NCBI GenBank assembly: GCA_018266575.1
Contig: JAFEAE010000025.1
Location: 62,001 to 126,000, forward strand
Source of the DNA: Bacteroidota bacterium
Lineage (GTDB): Bacteria > Bacteroidota > Bacteroidia > Chitinophagales > Chitinophagaceae
Reading direction: 5' to 3'
Length of the DNA stretch: 64,000 nucleotides
Numbering within the stretch: the first letter of the stretch is position 1; each line of letters begins with the position of its first letter. The notes under the pieces were generated by a model. The model was not told the DNA's origin and did no database searches. It saw only the letters and a list, made by a program, of their open reading frames with translations. Shown here piece after piece: positions 36,201-44,578 of this stretch. The position numbers and the translations under genes were made by a program.

Positions 36201-36325
36201 AAGTATGAGCTATGAAGTATGAAGTAGGTGTAAGCTTAAAGGTAGAAGGTTAGGGTTAGGTATTTTGAATCAAAACAATCTCAACCGATGAAGAGTTCAT
36301 ACTTCATAGTTCATAGCTCATACTT
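36201..36325. repeat. Intergenic inverted repeat, type 4
   Basis: Arms 36201-36226 and 36300-36325 pair in 25 of 26 positions. The arm is made of tandem words (TATGAGC, TATGAAG, TATGAAG) and shares AGTATGAGCTAT with the repeat at 38405-38473. It lies in the divergent gap between the GATase-like and ATP-grasp-like genes. Confidence 0.85.
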
Positions 36326-36385
36326 ACTTCCCTTTTGGACACAACCAATTCATTCTGTAACTTCCAAACATAAAATCGTGTCGTT

Positions 36386-37585
36386 ATGGTACCATCACTG
36401 CGCAAAGCCTTTAATTCGGCATTCACAAAGGAGCAGTATGAAGCATTTTTAAAAGACCTCAACAGCCTTCATCCAGGCGCTATAGAATTTCGTGTAGCTG
36501 AAACCCCGGTATTTATTTCAAAAGAATTTGGAAACAAAATCATCGATGCCTGCGAAACAATTGTTGATGTAATAACCGATCCGGGATTTAAACAACTGAC
36601 AGACCGCGCCATTCCAAAAACAGATTATGTTCCTAACGAGAATGCACATACGCACTTTATTGCATTAGATTTTGGAGTGTGCATTAATGAAAATGGGATT
36701 CTTGAACCGCAACTCATAGAAATGCAAGGGTTCCCGACATTATACGGTTTCCAGGTGTATTATCCGGATTTATTAAGAAATTATTTTTCAATTCCGGGCA
36801 ACTACAGTCAATACCTGAACGATTACACTAAAGAAACGTACCTGAACGACCTTAAAGAAGTAATCATTGGAAATGTGCCTGCAGAAAATGTGATATTGTT
36901 GGAAATAAAACCGCATCAGCAAAAAACAAGGATTGATTTTTATTGCACGCAGGATTATCTTGGCATCCAACCTGTATGCATAACCGAATTGATACAGGAA
37001 GGAAGAGATATTTTTTATATCAATGAAAAAACAGGTAAAAAAACTCATGTAAAACGCATTTATAACCGCATCATTTTTGATGACTTATACGCACAAAAAG
37101 ATTCTCTCGGAAAATTTGTTGATATCACACAGAACCTGAATGTTGAATGGATCCCGCACCCAAACTGGTTTTACAGGATCAGCAAATACACGTTGCCTTT
37201 CATTCATCATCCGTTTGTACCAAAGACCTATTTTTTGAATGAAATAAAACAAATACCTACCGACCTTGAGAATTATGTGTTGAAACCGCTTTTTTCCTTC
37301 GCAGGGCAAGGAGTCGTTATTGATGTAACGCCAGAGGATATTGATGGGATAAAAGATCCGGAGAATTGGATTCTGCAGCGAAAAGTAAAATATGCAGATG
37401 CCATCATCACACCCGACATTCCGGCAAAAGTAGAGATACGAATGATGTATATATGGAAAGATGGAGAAGCAAGGCCAAAATTAGCGATCAATCTCGCACG
37501 CCTCAGCAAAGGCAAAATGATTGGTGTTCGATATAATAAAGACAAAGAATGGGTAGGAGGAAATGTTTGTTATTTTGAAAGATGA
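36386..37585 (+). CDS. ATP-grasp-like protein of unknown function
   Basis: A 399-residue cytoplasmic protein. The C-terminal third has ATP-grasp-like marks: NYVLKPLFSFAGQGVVID (Lys, Gly loop), WILQRKVKYADA, KVEIRMMYIWKDG and AINLARLSKGKMIGVRYN with an Asn/Arg metal site. The N-terminal half (GAIEFRVAETPVFISKEFG, THFIALDFGVC, LEPQLIEMQGFPTLYGFQ) is conserved-looking but unknown to me. Together with the divergent GATase-like gene and the ATP-grasp/GCS2 pair upstream it suggests an amide-forming pathway. The family name cannot be assigned from sequence alone. Confidence 0.65.
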   Translation: MVPSLRKAFNSAFTKEQYEAFLKDLNSLHPGAIEFRVAETPVFISKEFGNKIIDACETIVDVITDPGFKQLTDRAIPKTDYVPNENAHTHFIALDFGVCINENGILEPQLIEMQGFPTLYGFQVYYPDLLRNYFSIPGNYSQYLNDYTKETYLNDLKEVIIGNVPAENVILLEIKPHQQKTRIDFYCTQDYLGIQPVCITELIQEGRDIFYINEKTGKKTHVKRIYNRIIFDDLYAQKDSLGKFVDITQNLNVEWIPHPNWFYRISKYTLPFIHHPFVPKTYFLNEIKQIPTDLENYVLKPLFSFAGQGVVIDVTPEDIDGIKDPENWILQRKVKYADAIITPDIPAKVEIRMMYIWKDGEARPKLAINLARLSKGKMIGVRYNKDKEWVGGNVCYFER

Positions 37586-37617
37586 GTTTATTGGCATCCA
37601 AATTTTCAGATTAAAAA

Positions 37618-38406
37618 ATGGATTTACAATTAAAAGATAAAGTAGCAATTGTGCTTGCAGCAAGCAAAGGTTTAGGTAAAGCCTGTGCTTTGGCTTTAGC
37701 TGCCGAAGGTGCAAACGTAACGATCTGTGCACGCAATAAAGAACAATTGAAGAAAACAGCAGAAGAAATCCATAGTGTATATAAAACAAAAGTGCTTGCA
37801 ATCCCAGCTGATGTAAGTAATGTGAATGAAATAGAAAAACTGGTAGAAGAAACAGTGAAAGAGTTTGGAAGAATAGACATACTCGTGAACAATGCCGGCG
37901 GCCCGCCTTTCGGAAAGTTTGAAACGTTTGATGATGCCGCATGGCAATCTGCATTTGAAATAAACCTGATGACCAATGTGCGATTAAGCAGGCTAACAGT
38001 GCCGTATATGCGAAAAACAGGAAGCGGAAGGATTATTAATATCCTCAGCCTTTCTGTAAAAACATATTTGGAAAACTCAGTCTTGTCAACCAGCATGCGC
38101 TTGGGGGTTGCAGGCATGGCAAAAATGTTATCAACTGAATTGGGGATTGATAACATCACTGTAAACAATGTTGCACCGGGGCTTATATTAACCGACAGGA
38201 TCAAAGAAACCATGTTTCATAACATTCCCGCAGGAAAAACAGAGGAAGATGTATTACACGAACGCGCAAAAGATATTCCTTTGAAACGTATTGGGAAACC
38301 GGAAGAACTTGCATCTCTTGTTGCATTTTTAGCATCACCGCTCGCAAGTTATATTACCGGCGCTACAATACAGGTGGACGGCGGCGCAGTAAAATCTATT
38401 TATTAA
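37618..38406 (+). CDS. SDR-family protein lacking the catalytic Tyr and Lys
   Basis: A 262-residue short-chain dehydrogenase/reductase-fold protein. The dinucleotide loop is ASKGLGKA rather than TGxxxGIG; NNAGGPP and SGRIINILSLS are normal, but where YxxxK is expected there is LSTSM (residues 156-160), so both the Tyr and Lys are missing. This matches an SDR subgroup with imperfect tetrad annotated as 3-oxoacyl-ACP-reductase-like. Activity may differ or be absent. The C-terminus with ASYITGATIQVDGG is typical. It follows the ATP-grasp-like gene by 32 bases. Confidence 0.88.
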   Translation: MDLQLKDKVAIVLAASKGLGKACALALAAEGANVTICARNKEQLKKTAEEIHSVYKTKVLAIPADVSNVNEIEKLVEETVKEFGRIDILVNNAGGPPFGKFETFDDAAWQSAFEINLMTNVRLSRLTVPYMRKTGSGRIINILSLSVKTYLENSVLSTSMRLGVAGMAKMLSTELGIDNITVNNVAPGLILTDRIKETMFHNIPAGKTEEDVLHERAKDIPLKRIGKPEELASLVAFLASPLASYITGATIQVDGGAVKSIY

Positions 38407-38473
38407 GTATGAGCTATAAAGTAAAAACGTTTTTATTATCTCAACTCATACTTCATAGCTCATAACTCATACT
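38405..38473. repeat. Intergenic inverted repeat, type 4
   Basis: Left arm 38405-38423 begins in the SDR stop codon; right arm 38449-38473 pairs in 16 of 19 positions and carries a further tandem word (CATAACTCATACT). Shares its word with 36201-36325. Confidence 0.7.
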
Positions 38474-38480
38474 CAAAATC

Positions 38481-38795
38481 ATGCAACACTTAAATGACAT
38501 TCCCGCAAAAGAAATAAGGCCGGGTTTTTTTGGCAAAATGGTACACGGCGACAAAAGCACATTGGCTTTTTGGGAAATAAAAAAAGGAAGCAAACTCGAA
38601 GAACACAAACATGAGCATGAACAAATAACGCATATTCTCGAAGGGGAACTGGATATGACCATTGGTGGAGTGTATATGCCACTGAAAACCGGGATGGTGT
38701 ATGTAATCCCATCCAATGTGCCGCATAGCGCAGTTGCACGTACTGATTGTAAAGTAATTGATTCATTTGCGCCGGCTCGGGATGATTATAGATGA
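38481..38795 (+). CDS. Cupin-domain protein
   Basis: A 104-residue single cupin: FWEIKKGSKLEEHKHEHEQITHILEGELDMTIGG carries the first motif (His-x-His with downstream Glu, metal site), and IPSNVPHSAVA the second. Cytoplasmic. Metal-dependent role unknown; follows the SDR across the repeat. Confidence 0.88.
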   Translation: MQHLNDIPAKEIRPGFFGKMVHGDKSTLAFWEIKKGSKLEEHKHEHEQITHILEGELDMTIGGVYMPLKTGMVYVIPSNVPHSAVARTDCKVIDSFAPARDDYR

Positions 38796-38867
38796 TCTTC
38801 TTTTCAATTCAATAACAAACAAACCATCACAATTCAACATGCTGTTACTAAATTGCACCGATTAAAA

Positions 38868-39812
38868 ATGGAACATTCTCATCATCATACACACGATCAT
38901 TCGCACAGCCATCATCACGGGCACCACCATCATCATATCGATCTGAAAGAAGTGAACCGCGCATTTGTGATCGGCATCATATTAAATTTTGCTTTCGTCG
39001 TTATTGAAGTGATCGTTGGTTTATCTATTCATTCACTTTCTTTACTATCTGATGCCGGACACAACCTTGCAGATGTAGCAAGCTTAGCGCTATCATTAAT
39101 GGCCATTCGCCTGGTGAAAGTAAAACCAAATGAAAAATATACGTATGGTTATAAAAAAACAACAATACTTGTTGCGCTCTTCAATGCTGCAGTATTATTG
39201 CTTTCCATCGGCGCTATTGGTTATGAAGCTATACATCGAATATTATCCCCGGAACCCCTCCCTGGAAAAACAATTTCCATTGTTGCAGCGATCGGCATCT
39301 TAATAAATGCACTCACCGCTTTATTGTTCCTGCGCAGTAAAGACAACGACCTGAATATTAAAAGCGCATTTTTACATTTGCTTTCCGATGCAATTGTTTC
39401 TGCAGGCCTGGTAGTAGGTGGTATTATCATTTTGTATACCCAACTATTCTGGATCGATGCAGTGTTGAGTTTGATTATTGCTGCCGTTATTTTATTAAGT
39501 ACCTGGCAATTACTTCGCGATAGTTTGCGGTTATCATTGGACGGTGTACCTGAAGGAATAAACCTGCAACAGGTAAAACAAAATATTTCCCGGCTAAACG
39601 GCGTCAAAGATTTTCACCACATTCATATCTGGGCATTGAGCACTAATGAAAATGCCCTGACCGCCCATCTTGTTGTTGATAAGGACAACAATATGGACAA
39701 TATCGAAAAAATAAAACACAAGGTGAAGCATGAATTGCAGCACCTGAATATTCAGCACGCTACCTTAGAAATAGAAACCGAAGCAGCACCTTGCGAAGAA
39801 CATGATTGCTGA
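38868..39812 (+). CDS. Cation diffusion facilitator, zinc-type
   Basis: A 314-residue CDF exporter for Zn2+ or similar ions. The N-terminus is extremely His-rich (HSHHHTHDHSHSHHH at residues 3-17 and more), a cytoplasmic metal buffer. Six membrane helices follow; LLSDAGHNLADV and LLSDAIVSAG hold the metal-site Asp/His pairs of helices II and V, and a C-terminal cytoplasmic domain with HHIHIWALS follows. Start ATG 38868; the TTG at 38853 is unlikely. It leads a group of metal- and thiol-related genes on the opposite strand. Confidence 0.93.
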   Translation: MEHSHHHTHDHSHSHHHGHHHHHIDLKEVNRAFVIGIILNFAFVVIEVIVGLSIHSLSLLSDAGHNLADVASLALSLMAIRLVKVKPNEKYTYGYKKTTILVALFNAAVLLLSIGAIGYEAIHRILSPEPLPGKTISIVAAIGILINALTALLFLRSKDNDLNIKSAFLHLLSDAIVSAGLVVGGIIILYTQLFWIDAVLSLIIAAVILLSTWQLLRDSLRLSLDGVPEGINLQQVKQNISRLNGVKDFHHIHIWALSTNENALTAHLVVDKDNNMDNIEKIKHKVKHELQHLNIQHATLEIETEAAPCEEHDC

Positions 39813-39814
39813 AA

Positions 39815-40297
39815 TTATTTTTTCAAAAGCGATTTTAATTTTGACTCGATATTTCTTTCGTCAAAATCAATCAACCTGATTATTCCGTCTTTGTCCAATA
39901 AATATGAAGCAGGAATGGCATTTACATCATAAGTAATTGTTGAAGGCGCATACCATCCTTTGTTATCATTTACCTGTATCCATGGCAACTGGTCTTGCTG
40001 AACAGCCTGCTTCCAGTTTGCAGCGTTACTGTCAATCGAAATTCCATAGATCTCAAAACCTCTGTCATGGTATTTTTTATACAGTTCAACAAGTTTCGGG
40101 TTATTGCGCCTGCATGGGCCACACCAGCTCGCCCAGAAATCGATCAGTACAATTTTCCCTTTCAGGTCATAAAGGTTAATGATCTTTCCATCAAACCCAG
40201 GCAGCGAGATTTCCGGTGCAGGCTTTCCTTTTTTTGCCTGTGAAAATGCACCCACTGAAACACTTATTAAAACAAATACCAATAATATAGTTCTCAT
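39815..40297 (-). CDS. TlpA-family thiol-disulfide reductase
   Basis: A 160-residue periplasmic thioredoxin-like protein: signal peptide MRTILLVFVLISVSVGAFSQ, then KGKPAPEISLPGFDG and FWASWCGPCRRNNPKLV with active-site WCGPC, and the cis-Pro VNAIPASYLLD. Reduces disulfides, for example in metallochaperones or cytochrome c maturation. Last gene of the minus-strand metal-related group; stop codons of it and the CDF gene are two bases apart. Confidence 0.92.
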   Translation of the reverse strand: MRTILLVFVLISVSVGAFSQAKKGKPAPEISLPGFDGKIINLYDLKGKIVLIDFWASWCGPCRRNNPKLVELYKKYHDRGFEIYGISIDSNAANWKQAVQQDQLPWIQVNDNKGWYAPSTITYDVNAIPASYLLDKDGIIRLIDFDERNIESKLKSLLKK

Positions 40298-40376
40298 TTG
40301 CAACAATCTTTTTTAGTGAAGAGGGATTGAATAAATTTTAGTATAGAAAGAAATATGGAAGAAATAGTTTGCATGA

Positions 40377-41222
40377 TCAGTTTTTAAACGCATTCAAAAA
40401 ATTATACTCCAGTTTTAGCATAAAATAATTTTCAGATAACCGTTGCATATTGCCGCTGAACTGCGTCCGGTAAGAAACGTCAAGCCGTGCAATACTATTA
40501 AAAATAAACTGAACAGCTGGCGCTACGTCAAAATAATATCCTTTGCCGTCAAGCGACGAGGACCCGAGCCATTCACAATACAAATTTACGTTTACCTGCC
40601 TGAAATTTTTGTATTCAGCCGGAAACAAAAGATATCCTGCAGAAAAGGAATAGTTAGCCGCATGGCTGGAAACATCAAGCGCTTCTTTTGGCTGGTTAAT
40701 ATTGGTGAACCTGTTTACATACGCAACAGATAAGGACAGTGCAAGTTTGTGCAGCAGTTGCGTTGCAACAATTCCTGCCAGCAACCCAGAGTTGCTTCCA
40801 TCCAGCTCAATTTCCTCGCTTCTGTAAAAATTATTATTCACCCGGACCCCTGAAGGATTATTTACAAGGGAAACTTTTCCAAAAGCAGCCATCCTGAAAT
40901 GACTGTGTATATCATCATTGGAAAGAAACCTGTATTTACCGTACACACTGCCGCCTTCAAATTTCATATTGCTTTGATACATGTTGGAGGCATATGCATT
41001 AACGTGAACCATAATTTTCTTGCTAATTCCAAGCATGATCTCGGGATCTAACCTGTATGTGTACCCGCTTTCATACTTCATCTTGAATAATTTCGAATTA
41101 AACCTGAGGCCAATACTGCCGGCAGCCATATTACTCGCCGGTTCGGTTGAAACATATAATTCCTGTGCATGAACAATGAACGACAGGCATAACATGATTA
41201 TGCAACTGATAATTTTTCTCAT
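40377..41222 (-). CDS. Hypothetical outer membrane protein in the metal cluster
   Basis: A 281-residue protein with signal peptide (cleavage after VHAQ) and strands of alternating residues (MAAGSIGLRFNSKLF, GGSVYGKYRFLS, ENYFMLKLEYNF) ending close to a terminal Phe, which suits an outer-membrane barrel. Its PASNMAAGSIGLR start resembles proteins placed beside HMA-domain proteins in Bacteroidota. Its role may be metal-related by location only. A terminator-like hairpin on the minus strand lies upstream at 41230-41258. Confidence 0.7.
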   Translation of the reverse strand: MRKIISCIIMLCLSFIVHAQELYVSTEPASNMAAGSIGLRFNSKLFKMKYESGYTYRLDPEIMLGISKKIMVHVNAYASNMYQSNMKFEGGSVYGKYRFLSNDDIHSHFRMAAFGKVSLVNNPSGVRVNNNFYRSEEIELDGSNSGLLAGIVATQLLHKLALSLSVAYVNRFTNINQPKEALDVSSHAANYSFSAGYLLFPAEYKNFRQVNVNLYCEWLGSSSLDGKGYYFDVAPAVQFIFNSIARLDVSYRTQFSGNMQRLSENYFMLKLEYNFLNAFKN

Positions 41223-41229
41223 AAAAAAA

Positions 41230-41258
41230 ATTTAGCAGGCAACGGGAATTGCCTGCTT
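41230..41258 (-). terminator. Hairpin between HMA gene and outer membrane protein gene
   Basis: Stem AGCAGGCAA (41234-41242) / TTGCCTGCT (41249-41257), followed on the minus strand by AAATTTTTTTTAT. It could reduce read-through from the HMA gene into the next gene. Confidence 0.75.
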
Positions 41259-41264
41259 AGTTCA

Positions 41265-41828
41265 TTAAATAGTTACATGGTAAATCCTGCTCCCGGAAGC
41301 AACAGCGTCATCTTTCGATTTGCAGCAATTGCCCATTGTGCCGGTTTGGTAGCACGACATAGAAGTGTATGTACTGAATTTTTTGAATTCTTTTGCAGAA
41401 ATATAATTCTTGTCAATTAACTGTAAACGTTCAATTCCATTAAGCGTCTGTGGTTTTACGTTCATAAAATGAAAGTTCATTCCTGAAACAGAAACATGTG
41501 CATCATTTTGTATTTGCTCATTGGAAAGGTTAACCGTGATCCAGAACTTAGCAATGGAAAACCCTGCATCTTCCACTTTCTTTTTGATCACATCAATATC
41601 AACAGGAACATCTTTTTTGAATGAGAGTATAAACAGGTTCTTATTTAAATTCACATCTACTGATTCAATAAAAGGGACTGTTTTCAATGCCTTATTGATT
41701 GCATTGCTGCACATAGAACAGGTAAGGCCACTTGCCTGGAATTCTGCTTTTTGTAATTGTGCATTTGTCAGGAAGGGGATAAAAAAAACAATTGCAAGAA
41801 GGTAACTTTTTATGGATTGCGTTTTCAT
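41265..41828 (-). CDS. Secreted heavy-metal-associated domain protein
   Basis: A 187-residue protein with signal peptide (to about NAQ, residue 24) and an HMA (CopZ-like) domain at residues ~28-95: the metal-binding GLTCSMC has Cys37 and Cys40, and the ferredoxin-like fold continues VDVNLNKNLFILSF. The C-terminal part has two further Cys-rich pieces (MSCYQTGTMGNCCKSKDD). A periplasmic copper or mercury binder. Clustered with the HYC_CC_PP gene, as usual in this phylum. Confidence 0.9.
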   Translation of the reverse strand: MKTQSIKSYLLAIVFFIPFLTNAQLQKAEFQASGLTCSMCSNAINKALKTVPFIESVDVNLNKNLFILSFKKDVPVDIDVIKKKVEDAGFSIAKFWITVNLSNEQIQNDAHVSVSGMNFHFMNVKPQTLNGIERLQLIDKNYISAKEFKKFSTYTSMSCYQTGTMGNCCKSKDDAVASGSRIYHVTI

Positions 41829-41917
41829 GTAAATAAATTTTAGAAATAAATGAATTGATTTTTCTATTGCATAAAATGTTATGCATATAAATCACCTGAA
41901 CGTGATCCATATAAAAA

Positions 41918-42307
41918 TCAAATCCTGAAAACGCAATTATGCAGGTAAACAAAAGTCATCCGTTTATCCGGCGGCGAATGATATTGAAGTGCTATTGATT
42001 TTTCTATTCCCGTAAGTGATGTAGAAAAATCAAGGAAAGAAGATGGTAGTATTGCAACAAATTGATCAGCAGAAAAGTCAGCTTTTACAAGCTGCTGATC
42101 GTCGGTAAGTTTAATAAATTTCGATTCGTTGTGGCAGCAACCTTTTTTATTTTCCATTCCGCATTTGCCACAAGTGCCGCTGTTGTTTTTGTTATACACA
42201 TAATCCACACTGCTCACATGCCCCATGCAGTAATGAATGTTCACAGCTACCCCGCTCGCTACAGCAAAGTACAACAATGAAAATATGCCGGATAACAGTT
42301 TCTTCAT
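41918..42307 (-). CDS. HYC_CC_PP family protein
   Basis: A 129-residue membrane-anchored or secreted protein named for its motifs, all present: HYCMGH near residue 25, CGKCGMENKKGCC in the middle and SPPD near the end. Implicated by association in metal handling; biochemical role unknown. Start ATG 42307 gives a normal signal; the 19 codons upstream are hydrophobic and unlikely. Confidence 0.88.
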   Translation of the reverse strand: MKKLLSGIFSLLYFAVASGVAVNIHYCMGHVSSVDYVYNKNNSGTCGKCGMENKKGCCHNESKFIKLTDDQQLVKADFSADQFVAILPSSFLDFSTSLTGIEKSIALQYHSPPDKRMTFVYLHNCVFRI

Positions 42308-42472
42308 AAAATTAACTGACTGTAAAATTAATACTATTATTGAGAGATAAAAGTTAAACCTCATTCCTGGGATTTTTCATTCGGTAAACTATGCAACCAG
42401 AAGATACTTTTTTATGGGGATGATAAAAATCAAATCGAGATAACAATCAGGTATGCTATACTTATTTGAAAG

Positions 42473-44518
42473 TCAATTCACAAAACCCCAGAAAAACCCA
42501 AAGCGTATGCGAAAGCCTGATGCCGGATAATTTGGTGCAGAGAAATTATAATTATTAAACCCAAAACCTGTACTACCGCTAATTTGTACAGTGTTTAAAT
42601 TTTCTGCACGGATATATGCTGTAAAACTGCGGATGCGCAAATGCACATATGCTGCAATATCCGGCAAGTGCATGTGGATCGTTGTATCATTTTGTGAGAA
42701 GAATTGCCCCGTTAACGGATCATATCCATCTGCTTTATATGCAGTATAGTAACGAAAATCCAGACCAAACGCGAGGTTCAGGTTTCTGAAACCTAAATTT
42801 CCTTCATAACCAAACTGATTACGTGTAAGTATCAGCGGAATATGTACCGGGGTTGATCCAGCGGCTTGTTGTAATTGAACAGCAGCACGCCAAACCCAAT
42901 GTTTGTGCAATCGTGTTACTTTTTCTGCATTCACCTGTAACATATTAAATAAGCCAGACTCCTGGTTTTCTTTTGCATACTGGGTGAAGTACATGTAATT
43001 GCTGACGAGATAATAATTACCCGTTAATTTTAAATGAAGCTTTGGTTGTTCGATGGATGCAAATAAGTTAGTGGAATTTTCTTTGTTGAAATTTTGTGGT
43101 ATGCCATAACTGAAACTGCTCGCCCGCGTATATATAAACGAGGGCGACCTGTCAACATTCTGAAAACCCAATTGCAATGAGCCAACTTGTTTACTGATAT
43201 ACCGCCGCAAACTGATCGATGCATTATAGTCTGCCGCATTATACCCACTCAAATAAAATTTTCCGTATGCTTCAATATCCCATTTTTGATTTTTTGTTCG
43301 GTTTCTATATTCGCCATGAATATAAATATTGTAGGTCGAGCGGTTTGTACTATCAAACTGCCCGGAAAACATCTCAGCTGTCGCCCCTACTTTAATAAAC
43401 TGTTGCGGGTTTTTGGAATCGGGGAATTGATAAAGTGAAAAATCATTTTCAAACTGTTTCCATTTATCTTGCCTCGAAAATGTATCAGAAGGCGTGGTAG
43501 GCTGGATGATATAAGGAGATGGAAATAATATTCCGTAATTGGTATGATAATAATTTGTATCAGGAAGCTGATCAAAAAATTTATAGTTATAGGTGTTGTA
43601 TGAAATAGTATGTTCAGCCCTGAATTGAGGATAAAATAATGGGATTACCGTGGAGTCTGTTACTATAGAATCTTTTTTCCCGATGATATCATATTGCTGG
43701 CGGTACATGAAGGTTGCATTGTTGTACTGGTTGCCTGTATGAATGGTGCTGGAAAAAATATTAATGCTCGCAGCGCTGTTTGTGTTGAGATTGGTTGGAA
43801 TATTTGATTTGAGTGAATATGCATCAGAATCAATAAGGTTATAATTCTTCAAACCTCCGTTTTCAGACGAGCCGAGACGATTTGCAACAATAACGAAAAA
43901 AGATTGATAACGTTTATTAGGAGATTGGTACCATGAATTCACCCTGTAATTATTGTGATTTGTATTTTGGCTGTTGAAAGTTCCGGGAGAATTTACCAAC
44001 CTATATTGAAAGCCCCAGCTCCAATTGGATTTTATATTTTGTGTGAATTTGATATCTATAAACTGCTCGGCTTTGCTTCCGATCATATAACCAAGTTCTG
44101 CGTAAGGCCGCGTTGATGTATAAAACTTTGTTTCTTCGGCAGTGAACTTATATGTGTCGTAACCGTGTAACCCTTCATCCCATCCCGATTTCATATTCGG
44201 GGAAAAAATAAGATTTTTCGCAGCAGTACCAAAATTTCCAAGGTCAATATAATTCCATGGCACAGGGATTTTTTTGTAGAAATCAAAAACAGATGAATCT
44301 AATTGTTGCAACCGGCTTGAATCAAGATACCTGAAATGTATGGTAATAGAGTCTTCTGCATTGGTACGATGTTGTAATAATGTGTCTTTACTTTTTGACC
44401 CGCTCCCTTTTCCAAGTGATTGAAACCTCGACATCGGGTTTTGTGCACTAAGGTGAATTGCTGTCGCCAACAAACATGCTGTTAAAACAATTATTTTGAC
44501 ACTTGTTATTTTCACCAT
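42473..44518 (-). CDS. Putative porin (Porin_10-like)
   Basis: A 681-residue outer membrane protein: signal to HLSAQ, a Ser/Lys-rich stretch, then YLDSSRLQQLDSSVFDFYKKIPVPWNYIDLGNFGTAAKNL and GYDTYKFTAEETKFYTSTRPYAELGYMIGSKAEQFIDIKFTQ (each piece quoted in part in the family pattern) typical of Porin_10 (PF14121). The last residues are strand-like and end FWGFVN. Directly downstream of the purine nucleoside phosphorylase gene (60 bases), same strand. Confidence 0.85.
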   Translation of the reverse strand: MVKITSVKIIVLTACLLATAIHLSAQNPMSRFQSLGKGSGSKSKDTLLQHRTNAEDSITIHFRYLDSSRLQQLDSSVFDFYKKIPVPWNYIDLGNFGTAAKNLIFSPNMKSGWDEGLHGYDTYKFTAEETKFYTSTRPYAELGYMIGSKAEQFIDIKFTQNIKSNWSWGFQYRLVNSPGTFNSQNTNHNNYRVNSWYQSPNKRYQSFFVIVANRLGSSENGGLKNYNLIDSDAYSLKSNIPTNLNTNSAASINIFSSTIHTGNQYNNATFMYRQQYDIIGKKDSIVTDSTVIPLFYPQFRAEHTISYNTYNYKFFDQLPDTNYYHTNYGILFPSPYIIQPTTPSDTFSRQDKWKQFENDFSLYQFPDSKNPQQFIKVGATAEMFSGQFDSTNRSTYNIYIHGEYRNRTKNQKWDIEAYGKFYLSGYNAADYNASISLRRYISKQVGSLQLGFQNVDRSPSFIYTRASSFSYGIPQNFNKENSTNLFASIEQPKLHLKLTGNYYLVSNYMYFTQYAKENQESGLFNMLQVNAEKVTRLHKHWVWRAAVQLQQAAGSTPVHIPLILTRNQFGYEGNLGFRNLNLAFGLDFRYYTAYKADGYDPLTGQFFSQNDTTIHMHLPDIAAYVHLRIRSFTAYIRAENLNTVQISGSTGFGFNNYNFSAPNYPASGFRIRFGFFWGFVN

Positions 44519-44578
44519 TAAAAAATTGCCGACAAATTAATGATTAAGCGATGCATACCGGTTATAAGAAAGTTAATA

